Shown here: one piece after another, positions 55,733 through 63,211 of the stretch
Position numbering within the stretch: position 1 is the stretch's first letter
Layout of the letters: each line of letters starts with the position of its first letter
Made by a program: the position numbers and the translations under genes
Source: CAVOJV01 sp963696325
GTDB taxonomy: Bacteria > Pseudomonadota > Gammaproteobacteria > Competibacterales > Competibacteraceae
Assembly (NCBI GenBank): GCA_963696325.1
Contig: CAVOJV010000023.1
Span: 5,431-69,430 of the forward strand
Length of the DNA: 64,000 bases
Direction: 5' to 3'
Notes under the pieces: generated by a model
Seen by the model: only the letters and a program-made list of their open reading frames with translations
What the model was told of the DNA's origin: nothing
Database searches by the model: none

Positions 55733-57433
55733 TCAGGCGGTGCGTTCTTCCGCCAGCCCCAGTTCTTCGATCATCGCCTTGCGGATCAGGTATTTCTGGA
55801 TCTTGCCGGTGATCGTCATCGGGAATTCCTTCACGAAGCGGATATAGCGCGGGATCTTGTAGTGGGCGATCTGGCCCTTGCAGAACCCGCGCACCTCGTC
55901 CTCGGTGAGCTTGGCATCCTCGCGCAGGATGATCCAGGCGCACAGTTCCTCGCCGTATTTCTTGTCCGGCAACGCCGACCACCTGGACGTCCTGAATGTC
56001 CGGGTGGCGATAGAGGTATTCCTCGATCTCCCGTGGATAGATGTTCTCGCCGCCGCGGATCACCATGTCCTTGATGCGTCCGACGATATTGCAATAGCCC
56101 TCCTCGTCGATCGTGGCCAGATCCTCGGTATGCATCCAGCCCCCGACGTCGATGGACTCGCGGGTCTTGACCTCGTCGTCCCAGTAGCCCCGCATGACGC
56201 TGTAGCCGCGGGTGCAAAGTTCTCCCGGCGTGCCGCGGCGGCACGGTGTTGCCATTGGCGGTCGATAATTTTGACCTCAAGGTGAGGATGAATCCTGCCC
56301 ACGGTCGAAACGCGCTTCTCCAGCGGATCATCGGTGGCAGCTCTGAAAGCTCACCGGACTGGTCTCGGTCATGCCGTAGCAGATGGTCACCTCGGACATG
56401 TGCATCTCGCTTATCACCCGCTTCATCACCTCGACCGGGCAGGGGGAACCGGCCATGATGCCGGTGCGCAAGCTGCTCAGGTCATAGCTGCGGAAATGCG
56501 GGTGGTTGAGTTCGGCGATGAACATGGTGGGCACGCCGTGCAGGGCGGTGCAGCGCTCGGCCTGCACGGTTTGCAGCGACCGCCTCGCGGATCGAAGGCA
56601 TCGGCGGGATAGACCATGGCGCTGCCATGGGTCACGCAGGCCAGGTTGCCCATCACCATGCCGAAGCAGTGGTAGAGCGGCACGGGAATGCAAACGCGGT
56701 CCCGCTCGGTAAGCTGCATGGCCTCGCCGACGAAAAAGCCATTGTTGAGGATGTTGTGGTGGGTGAGCGTGGCGCCCTTGGGCATGCCGGTGGTGCCGCT
56801 GGTGAACTGGATATTGATGGCTTCGTGAATGTCCAGTTCACCCGCGATATCGGCCAGGCGCTGGCGATGCGGGTCATTGGCCAACGGGGCGATGTCGGCA
56901 AAGTTGTACATGCCCGGTGTCCTGGCCTCGCCCAGGCGGATCACGGTGCGCAGGTCGGGAATTTGCTTGGCTTGTAGAGCGCCAGGTTCGCAGCGGTTCA
57001 GTTCCGGGGCCACGTCCTGCAGCATCTCGATATAGTTGCTGACCTTGAACTCGGGCATGGTGATGAGGGCCTTGCAGCCCACTTTATTCAAGGCGTAGCT
57101 CACCTCGGCGCGGCGGTAGGCCGGGTTGATATTGACCAGAATCAGGCCCGCCTTGGCGGTGGCAAACTGGGTGATGAGCCACTCGGCGTTGTTATGCGAC
57201 CAGATGCCGACGCGGTCACCCTTTTCCAGACCAAGCGCCAGCAAGCCGGCGGCGAAGGCGTCTACCTGCTCCTTCAACTCGCGGTAGCTCCAGCGGATGC
57301 CTTGGTGGTGCGAGACCAGCGCCTCGCGGTCGGCCCAGCGGGCAGCGGCCTTGTCGAAGAAATTGCCTACCGTATCGTTGATAAGGGGGGTGGCAGTGGA
57401 GCCGTGGACATGACTTTGCGTCAAGCGGTTCAT
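55733..57433 (-). pseudogene. Fatty-acyl-CoA synthetase (AMP-binding), broken by about four one-base indels
   Basis: From ATG 57433 the N-terminal half is open (REALVSHHQGIRWSYRELKE, NIQFTSGTTGMPKGATLTHH, CIPVPLYHCFGMVMGNLACV). Near 56590 the frame slips; the next pieces are CTALHGVPTMFIAELNHPHF and TICYGMTETSPVSFQS, then STVGRIHPHLEVKIID, GELCTRGYSVMRGYWDDEVK with HTEDLATIDEEGYCNIVGRI, and finally KKYGEELCAWIILREDAKL to GKIQKYLIRKAMIEEL. All motifs of a roughly 560-residue acyl-CoA ligase are present once slips near 56590, 56330, 56255 and 55975 are allowed for. Consensus error or recent inactivation are both possible. Confidence 0.82.
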
Positions 57434-57788
57434 GGTTAACCTCCAAGTAGTTGTCGTTAAAAAAAATTATTATCGCTAATATAATTAATAAGTTGCTGAG
57501 CGGCTGTGGCAATACTCACGGCCACTGCTGCTGCTCCAGCAATGCGGCCTAAATAATAAATCATAGTAAGGAGAAATAAACGCAGCTTCTTTTCTGAGTC
57601 CATTCCTACCGGGCCGACACGCCAGAACCCAAGCTGGTGCCGAAGGAGCAGTGGTAAGCGGCACCCGCCTCGCGGGGCGATGCGAAGTCTTAAGGCCATT
57701 TCCGAAAAAGACTTTAGCACTCATGCAGGCCGAACCAGGATGTCCCCTTTTGCCAGGAGGGGGTTGCGCGCCACTCTCCGACTGACTA
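57434..57788. other. Gap between the acyl-CoA synthetase and the next minus-strand gene
   Basis: A 355-bp region, AT-rich at 57,455-57,580. Apart from the small frame at 57457-57603 no gene or clear terminator is seen. Confidence 0.5.
57457..57603 (-). CDS. Possible 48-residue single-span membrane protein
   Basis: Reads MDSEKKLRLFLLTMIYYLGR then IAGAAAVAVSIATAAQQLIN and eight more residues, ending at TAA by 57457. A charged N-terminus followed by a long hydrophobic helix is what small membrane proteins look like. The only AGGA is directly next to the ATG, which is poor spacing. It would lie upstream of the acyl-CoA synthetase on the same strand. Weak call. Confidence 0.25.
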   Translation of the reverse strand: MDSEKKLRLFLLTMIYYLGRIAGAAAVAVSIATAAQQLINYISDNNFF

Positions 57789-58481
57789 TCAAGGGATTAC
57801 GGCCCAATTGAGAGGCTCGAAGTCACCGAGGCGGACGTGCCTTTCAACGCGCACGGTCCGCCGCATCAGTTGCGTACTGTATTTGGCCGAGACTGGATCG
57901 TAGTAGCGAATCTTGATGATCTGGCGGCGCGTTAGGAAATTGGTGTCGACTTCGTAGCCCATACAAACCCGCCGGCCGGCTGGTGTCGCCCCCGGACAGT
58001 CGACTCCTTCACCATAGGCGCCACTCGTCTCGCCAATCAGGAACCAGTCACTGTCTTGAAAGCGGAACCGCCAGCTTGCGTCTTCACGCACGCTTGACCC
58101 ACCATACTTTTCGATGAGGAAGGTGTTTCGTTCGACCCGAAGCCCTGCAAAACCATCCTGCGAGGCCGTTCCACCCATACCTTTCGTTGGAATCGCGCGA
58201 TCTGACCGGTGCGACAGGACGAAAGCTCCGTCAGGTCGGCGAAACAAGACCAGGAGTGGACGGTCTGCCTCAGGATCAGGATCGGCTAGGCGTGCAACAA
58301 CGAGGACAACATCGACCAGCCCGTCGCCGTTGAAGTCTGCTTGCCCTTTGGCAATTGGCGCGTACCCTTCTGGGATGAAGCTCGCGATAAGGGGTTCGAG
58401 GCGCTGGGAAGGGGCTGTTTCCGCGAACGCAGCCACGCCTGCGAGTGCGTACAGCAGGTTTATCGTCAGGAGGCGGTTCAT
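57789..58481 (-). CDS. Secreted protein of unknown function with an FG-GAP-like calcium loop
   Basis: A 230-residue protein from ATG 58481 with a signal peptide (MNRLLTINLLYALAGVAAFA|ET cut roughly here). The mature part has ADFNGDGLVDVVLVVARLAD, a D-x-N-x-D-G-x-x-D loop as in FG-GAP/VCBS repeats, and later RFRFQDSDWFLIGETSGAYG. I do not recognise a named family; similar lone proteins occur in Proteobacteria. It lies at the edge of the attC-containing segment and may be chromosomal. Confidence 0.65.
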   Translation of the reverse strand: MNRLLTINLLYALAGVAAFAETAPSQRLEPLIASFIPEGYAPIAKGQADFNGDGLVDVVLVVARLADPDPEADRPLLVLFRRPDGAFVLSHRSDRAIPTKGMGGTASQDGFAGLRVERNTFLIEKYGGSSVREDASWRFRFQDSDWFLIGETSGAYGEGVDCPGATPAGRRVCMGYEVDTNFLTRRQIIKIRYYDPVSAKYSTQLMRRTVRVERHVRLGDFEPLNWAVIP

Positions 58482-58527
58482 GCACTTGAAATGAGGGCGC
58501 ATCAGGACGCCCAATCGCGGCGCTGAC

Positions 58528-58899
58528 CTATGGACCAACACACAGATTCGGCACCGTGAGTCGCGTGAAAAGATGAGGCGATGCCACGGCTGAAGACGGG
58601 TAGTGTTCCATGGCCTTCTTGAAGTCGGGATGGGTGAACGCCGCCCGAAAATGGGCGACTGACTCCCACACCGCGTAGTTCATGAACACGGTGCTGCCCG
58701 CAATGCCCTGGTGCAACTGCGTCGAGATATAGCCGGGCTGCTTCTTCATCCAATTGGCGTCCGCTTCCCAAGCTTTGAGAAGGGCCGGGATGTCGCCCTC
58801 CGCAACTTGGAAGACGTTCACCAAGACCACGGGTGAGACGTCGGCGCTGATCTGTTGAAAGATCGGAACGGTTGGATCAAGCGGTTTGAGCTGAACCAT
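58528..58899 (-). CDS. Antibiotic biosynthesis monooxygenase (ABM)-like protein
   Basis: A 123-residue dimeric alpha-beta-barrel type protein. AAGGAG lies eight bases before ATG 58899. The core VVLVNVFQVAEGDIPALLKA, ADANWMKKQPGYISTQLHQG, FMNYAVWESVAHFRAAFTHP is typical of ABM proteins, which include small monooxygenases and haem-degrading enzymes. No catalytic residue can be assigned. It follows the attC core at 58973, so it may be the last cassette of the array. Confidence 0.78.
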   Translation of the reverse strand: MVQLKPLDPTVPIFQQISADVSPVVLVNVFQVAEGDIPALLKAWEADANWMKKQPGYISTQLHQGIAGSTVFMNYAVWESVAHFRAAFTHPDFKKAMEHYPSSAVASPHLFTRLTVPNLCVGP

Positions 58900-58972
58900 A
58901 AGGCATCTCCTTACATGTGTTTCGGGACAGGGCAGAACGAACTAAACAAAGACTAGACTAGCGCTGACACCG

Positions 58973-59053
58973 GCACAACTTTCAAGGTGAGGGGCGCGGA
59001 GCGAGTGGGCGAAGCCCGCTTGCAGAGCGTCCCTCTCGACCGCAATGTTAGGT
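58973..59053 (-). repeat. Integron attC site 1
   Basis: Read on the minus strand: RYYYAAC core ACCTAAC (plus-strand gttaggt 59047-59053) directly after the DUF1801-like stop codon, an imperfect inverted repeat gagggacgc/gcgcccctc with an inner gggcttcgccc hairpin, and the opposite core GTTGTGC (plus-strand gcacaac 58973-58979). The 81-bp size and layout fit an attC recombination site, although the second core is degenerate. Confidence 0.75.
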
Positions 59054-59054
59054 C

Positions 59055-59414
59055 TCATGGTTTAGCGGACGCCTGAAATGCCAAGTCGAGGTACTCGCGG
59101 ACGTGCGTGCCGGAAATGTCTTGGAGGGAAGACAGTTTGATGTGGCGACGCAACTTGCCTTCACCCTCTAGCACCTTGTACTTGTCTGGCATTGAAGCGC
59201 CAGCGCCGAATTCCAAGGAGATAGGGTTGGCGTAAGAGAAAACGCCACAAAACAGCTTGCCTGCGGAGAACAGCAAGCCTCCGTACTTTACTTCCTCTGA
59301 CACTGAAGCACCCAGGTCGAGGATAAGCTCTCTCAGTGTTTGAACAAGCTCGAAGCGGCTTTCATCCAGAATGCGGATATCTTCGAGAAGTTTGGCGATG
59401 CGTTCGGCAGACAT
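59055..59414 (-). CDS. DUF1801-like protein (cassette gene)
   Basis: A 119-residue protein starting MSAERIAKLLEDIRILDESR at 59414. The middle SEEVKYGGLLFSAGKLFCGV and FSYANPISLEFGAGASMPDK match the YdhG/DUF1801 pattern (K-Y-G-x-x-x-F), often found in mobile gene cassettes. Its stop TGA is two bases from the attC core. Start overlaps closely with the upstream VOC gene, so they are one transcript. Function unknown. Confidence 0.75.
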   Translation of the reverse strand: MSAERIAKLLEDIRILDESRFELVQTLRELILDLGASVSEEVKYGGLLFSAGKLFCGVFSYANPISLEFGAGASMPDKYKVLEGEGKLRRHIKLSSLQDISGTHVREYLDLAFQASAKP

Positions 59415-59418
59415 GGGA

Positions 59419-59814
59419 TCAGGACTTGCAGTACTGCTTGAACTCGGTACTTGGCTCGCGCTCAGAGTAGATGTAAAGGACGATGCCGGTCGGGTCTTGA
59501 ATGGCAAACCCACGATCCCCCCAAGGATGATCTTCGAGAGGCATGATGGCAACCAGCCCTGCTAACGTCAGCGATTGATACTCGGCACCAACATCGGAAA
59601 CGCAGAAGTTGTAGGTCAATACAACAGGGTTGCAAAGAGCTTGGTCGGGCTGAGGAGCCATGCATTGCAGGGAAGCGGACTTGTTCCCGAATTCCAGGTT
59701 GACGTACCAGCCACAGTCGAAAGTGACCTTTACGCCGAAGTGCTGAACGTAGAAATCACGCGACTCTTCGACCTTGGCGGTGGTTATGCAGGGAGATAGC
59801 GCGTTGGGGATCAT
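59419..59814 (-). CDS. VOC superfamily (glyoxalase-like) protein (cassette gene)
   Basis: A 131-residue protein from ATG 59814. The fold pattern is clear: CITTAKVEESRDFYVQHFGV in the first half and NFCVSDVGAEYQSLTLAGLV, FAIQDPTGIVLYIYSERE in the second. VOC proteins in cassettes are frequently resistance-like binding proteins, but the ligand here is unknown. It lies five bases after the GNAT gene and four before the DUF1801-like gene. Confidence 0.8.
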   Translation of the reverse strand: MIPNALSPCITTAKVEESRDFYVQHFGVKVTFDCGWYVNLEFGNKSASLQCMAPQPDQALCNPVVLTYNFCVSDVGAEYQSLTLAGLVAIMPLEDHPWGDRGFAIQDPTGIVLYIYSEREPSTEFKQYCKS

Positions 59815-59819
59815 CGCGT

Positions 59820-60347
59820 TTACAGTTCCAGTTCCCGATACAGCAACCGAATATTCCAGAAGCGCCACAGCCACGGTTGTTTCTCGCCCGCCAAGCGGAA
59901 TCCACGCTTCTCGTATACCACTTGTGCTGCAGCCTCGTTGGGGTCGGTGGAGGTGTACAACCGCAAACGCCGCTTGCCCGCTTTAGTCGCCTCCGCAATG
60001 GTAAACTCTAACAACTGCGAACCTACCCCATGTCCGCGCCACCGTGGGTGGACACAGAACCACCCTAGCCAGTAAGCCTCAGTAGCGTCATGCACGCAAC
60101 TGTACAAGCCGGTTGTCCCTACTACCTGGTGCGGCTGAGTAGTCACGGCTACCCAGAAGTGGATATCCTGGATTCCGAGCAAGCGGGCTAGCCAGCTGAA
60201 CCAGCTTCGGTCTTTGGCACTGTAGAGGCGGAGACTGAGGCGCTCCAGTGGACTTTGCGATGGGAAAACCCGATCGACGAGTTCTATAGCCTCTGGCAGA
60301 AACCGCTCGGTGAGTGGTTCAATCTTTACCATCGGTCGCTCAACCAT
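59820..60347 (-). CDS. GNAT-family N-acetyltransferase (cassette gene)
   Basis: A 175-residue acetyltransferase. ATG 60347 follows GAGG; ATG 60332 is a possible alternative. The acetyl-CoA loop is in WFCVHPRWRGHGVGSQLLEF (R-x-x-G-x-G), with the following LRLYTSTDPNEAAAQVVYEK and RGFRLAGE typical of the GNAT C-terminal region. Substrate is unknown. It is the first gene after attC site 2, as expected for a cassette. Confidence 0.85.
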   Translation of the reverse strand: MVERPMVKIEPLTERFLPEAIELVDRVFPSQSPLERLSLRLYSAKDRSWFSWLARLLGIQDIHFWVAVTTQPHQVVGTTGLYSCVHDATEAYWLGWFCVHPRWRGHGVGSQLLEFTIAEATKAGKRRLRLYTSTDPNEAAAQVVYEKRGFRLAGEKQPWLWRFWNIRLLYRELEL

Positions 60348-60374
60348 GGATCCTCGCGGGGTACCCAACGTTCG

Positions 60375-60442
60375 CCATAACCGGCGTGCAAAAGCAGAGC
60401 GAAGCGGCGCTTTTGCACGTCCGAGTTGTAGCGTTGTTATGC
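60375..60442 (-). repeat. Integron attC site 2
   Basis: On the minus strand it starts GCATAAC, whose TAA is the stop codon of the M23 cassette gene (plus-strand gttatgc 60436-60442). It ends with GTTATGG (plus-strand ccataac 60375-60381). Between them is a perfect 10-bp inverted repeat gtgcaaaagc/gcttttgcac. Size 68 bp. The stop codon lying within the attC core is typical of cassettes. Confidence 0.85.
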
Positions 60443-60728
60443 GGCATACCTGATGAATTCTCCCTTGCCCGGAATTCCTTTTGTTACCTGAGTCCAAGTG
60501 CCATCGGGTAGCGCTTGATACCCCTTGAAGCGACAAGGCAAGCCTTGTGCTTCAAGAATATTTGCCCGGTCCATCAGGTGGAAATGCAGATGGGGTGGGG
60601 TGGAGTTTCCGGAATGGCCGACATCCGCAAGGTGTTGCCCAAGCCGTACTTCGTCGCCTTCAGCAACCCGTACCGAGCCGCAGTGGGCATGAGCAAAGAA
60701 CGCAAATATTTCTTTCTCTCGCATTTTA

Positions 60729-61929
60729 AACCGCATCTACTTTGAAACCCGTAGTTTTTCCTCTTCGGGGTCGAGGTGGGTTTTGACCCAAAGTCGGTCG
60801 GCGACGGCATTGGGGGTGGCGTTGATTGCCTGTTGAAACTGTTCCAGTTGGGCGATCAATTCCGCCCGATTGTCGTAACAGGTGTGATAGGTCACGTCTT
60901 CTCGTACCCACTGCCAGAGGTGTTCCACCGGCATGAAGTCCGGACTGTAGCCCGGCAATGGCAACCGGTTGATCCGCAGTTCATCGGCCCGTTGGGTCAC
61001 CGCTTGCGCTCGGTGATAGGACGCCCCGTCCCAGAGCACCGTTAGCGGTACCGCCGGGAGTTCCCGACGGAGGGTTTCTAACAGTTCAATGGTCATCTCG
61101 CTGTTGGCACGGTCGTATGGATACAGCTTAACCTGGCCTTGATTGTAGAAGTAAACCCCGTAACACGACACCTTCGCCCCCAGCCCGGGAGAATTGGAAC
61201 TGACCCAGAACCGCTCGCCCTTGACCGACCAGCCATAGCCTTCATCGGTATCCTGGCGAAAATGGGCCTCATCAATGTAGACCAGCGTGTGTTGGCCCCG
61301 GGTGGCGGCGACCAGCAAGGGATGGAGTTTGTCTAGAAACGCCGCCCGCTGATCCGGATCGGCTTTATTCAACAGTTTCCGGGCTTTTTTCCAGGACAAG
61401 CCTAACCGCTTGAGCGCCTGCCGGATCGTCTCCCGACAGCACTCGTCCTGGCCCTGGGCCTGGAGCCATCCTTGCAGCCGCTTCAGGGTCCAGCGCGGGG
61501 CCGGCGGGGCGGTCCGCTCTGGCGGGGGGGTCGCCGCTTGCTTCAGGGCCTCGCGGATAACCCCATCGACGCCTGGTTCCAGGGCCGGGGTAAAAAGGGG
61601 GAACGGCCACCGGTACGCTGGTACACCAAGGCCGCCGGTCCAACCGTATTGTAACGGTGCACCCACTCCATCACCGTTTGCGGGTTACGGCCCGTTTCCC
61701 GACCAACTTGACTGGCGTTCTTATCCCCACAAATCTCGTACAAGGCCAGGAAGCGCTCCCGCGTGCGCGGGTGCTCCGCATTCAACCCCAGTACTCTGAA
61801 AATGTCAGGGTCTTGGCCCCAGCGGCTATAATCAATAGTCAGCATCGCTCTCTTACTACCCTTTGGCTCTTTCAGAAAGAGGGTAGTGGTTCACCTCAAA
61901 AAACTCAAGGTCTCAAACTGGATGCGGTT
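60729..61929 (-). mobile_element. IS630-family insertion sequence (1201 bp)
   Basis: Terminal inverted repeats start AACCGCATC at both ends and match at 25 of the first 31 positions. A TA dinucleotide flanks each end (60727-60728 and 61930-61931), as expected for IS630/Tc1 transposition. It carries one transposase gene in two overlapping frames and is inserted in the M23 cassette gene. Confidence 0.92.
60737..61845 (-). CDS. IS630-family transposase, two frames joined at a C5T5 run
   Basis: Frame A (ATG 61845 to 61543) encodes the helix-turn-helix part (MLTIDYSRWGQDPDIFRVLG, KNASQVGRETGRNPQTVMEW). Frame B (open 61666 to 60737) encodes the catalytic part with DDE residues in LVYIDEAHFRQD, TVLWDGASYHRAQ and YSPDFMPVEHLWQWVRED. 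They join naturally over ccccctttttacc on the minus strand (plus 61592-61601) by a -1 shift, giving GPAALVYQRTGG then FPLFTPALEPGVDGVIREAL. Programmed frameshifting is plausible for an IS; a plain mutation is the alternative. The catalytic triad is complete. Confidence 0.88.
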
Positions 61930-61967
61930 TAAGAATGATGTGGTTCCCAAGTACCGGCCGGAGATCG

Positions 61968-62730
61968 TTGGTTCCCTCCCTGTCGTGGTCGGCGGCTTGG
62001 GGGTCACCGCGGGTTTTCCCACCTCGCGAATACTCCCCGAGCTTCACCGTGGCCTTGCAATCGATGCTCAGGCGCATGATCTGGCCCATTCTCTACGCAC
62101 GGTTCGCCCGTTAGGGGGTTCCCGTCCTTGTCGGCGATATTGGCAAAAATGGCGTCGGTTTCGGGGAGTTTTTTTGGGGTTTGGCCTTGATCACCTGACG
62201 CAGGCGGTAGCCATTGCGATTCAGGACCTCCGCCATCGTGCTCGGTGAGGGTAAGCACGCTTCCGGGAACCCTTGGGCACGCAACTGGGTCAAGGCTTCC
62301 GCCGCCGTCAGCCGCGTGAATTGCAGACTCGTGCGGAAGCTCGGGTCCGGTTGGCTATGGGATTCTGCCAACGCCCACAGCGCTTGCGCGACTCGGGGTG
62401 TTGCTCTTCCCAGAGCCGATTCCGCCGAAGGCCGCTTGCGCGCCTACGCAGATGATCCCTGTGCGGTGCTCATGGAAACCCAGTTGAACGGTCTCGCGGC
62501 CCCAGCCGAACACCCGCTCCGCTTGGCGGGCATTACCCTCACAATATTTCAGCGCCATCGCCGCTTGGAAGGAGCGACGTTCCGCCCCCGACAGCGTGGA
62601 ACTCGCCAATCTCAGGTCTTCAATTTGAGAGGCATGCAAAGGTAAGGTGGTCGGTTCGATAGCGGATGGCATGGTTGTACTCGGTGATCAATCAGGTAGA
62701 GATATTCTACCTCGATGGGGAAACTATTTC
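61968..62730 (-). mobile_element. Internally deleted, decayed ISAzo13-type element
   Basis: A 763-bp insertion in the M23 gene, flanked by the 3-bp duplication TCG (61965-61967 and 62731-62733). On the minus strand its translation pieces (EDLRLASSTLSGAERRSFQA, LAESHSQPDPSFRTSLQFTR-type stretch from 62371, LPSPSTMAEVLNRNGYRLRQ, FANIADKDGNPLTGEP, SIDCKATVKLGEYSRGGKTR) match the N-terminal half of ISAzo13 transposases, with several frameshifts. The C-terminal half, with most of the catalytic core, is missing, and the element closes right after KTRGDPQAADHD. It cannot make its own active transposase. Confidence 0.72.
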
Positions 62731-63109
62731 TCGGAAATCTTACGTGGTTCGAATATCAGCGCGTTTTTGAGCACCACGGCCAGGTATTTTAGAATGTGTA
62801 GGTGCTTTCGTTCCGACCACCCATCCTTCGAAGCTGCGACTGTGCCATCGAACGGAGCGTAGATTGGTTCCGACCATCCATAGCAGTCTTGGAGCCTCAC
62901 ACCGAGAAGAAGATACGCCGGAATTAAAGTGCGAAAGAACTTCCAACCCTTCTTCGCTGTTTCGATACGCATGAAGTCAAACGCGAACCGTTGACCCAAT
63001 TGGTCAGTGCCGTGACTCGGTATCCGTTCCGCCGGTGTAGGGGCGGATACCCACTCTCTACGATGCGGGAAGTCGACAACAGCTGGTTCAATTTCTGGGT
63101 TCATTTGGC

Positions 63110-63182
63110 GCATAACGTTTGAGCACAGCCGCGGGTAAAAGGCGACAGCCTTTTGCACGTCAGGTGGAGCGAAGGGTTAGAC
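63110..63182 (-). repeat. Integron attC site 3
   Basis: On the minus strand: GTCTAAC (plus-strand gttagac 63176-63182) whose TAA closes a truncated reading frame (FKSSASVAVV stop), an inner aaaaggc/gcctttt hairpin, and GTTATGC (plus-strand gcataac 63110-63116). Size 73 bp. The M23 cassette gene starts at ATG 63104 right after it. Confidence 0.85.
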
Positions 63183-63211
63183 AACAGCTACACTCGCTGA
63201 ACTCTTGAAGG

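Larger units (their letters stand above)
60437..63104 (-). pseudogene. M23 metallopeptidase cassette gene split by two IS insertions
   Basis: Three pieces on the minus strand join into one protein. Piece 1 (63104-62731) starts MNPEIEPAVVDFPHRREWVS and has GTDQLGQRFAFDFMRIETAK, YGWSEPIYAPFDGTVAAS and LAVVLKNALIFEPRKIS. Piece 2 (61967-61930) gives DLRPVLGNHIIL. Piece 3 (60728-60437) gives REKEIFAFFAHAHCGSVRVA, HSGNSTPPHLHFHLMDRAN with the zinc HxH, and ends GKGEFIRYAA at the attC. Removing the two elements and one copy of each target duplication restores the frame. The intact ancestor would be a LytM/M23 peptidase of about 230 residues. Confidence 0.85.
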
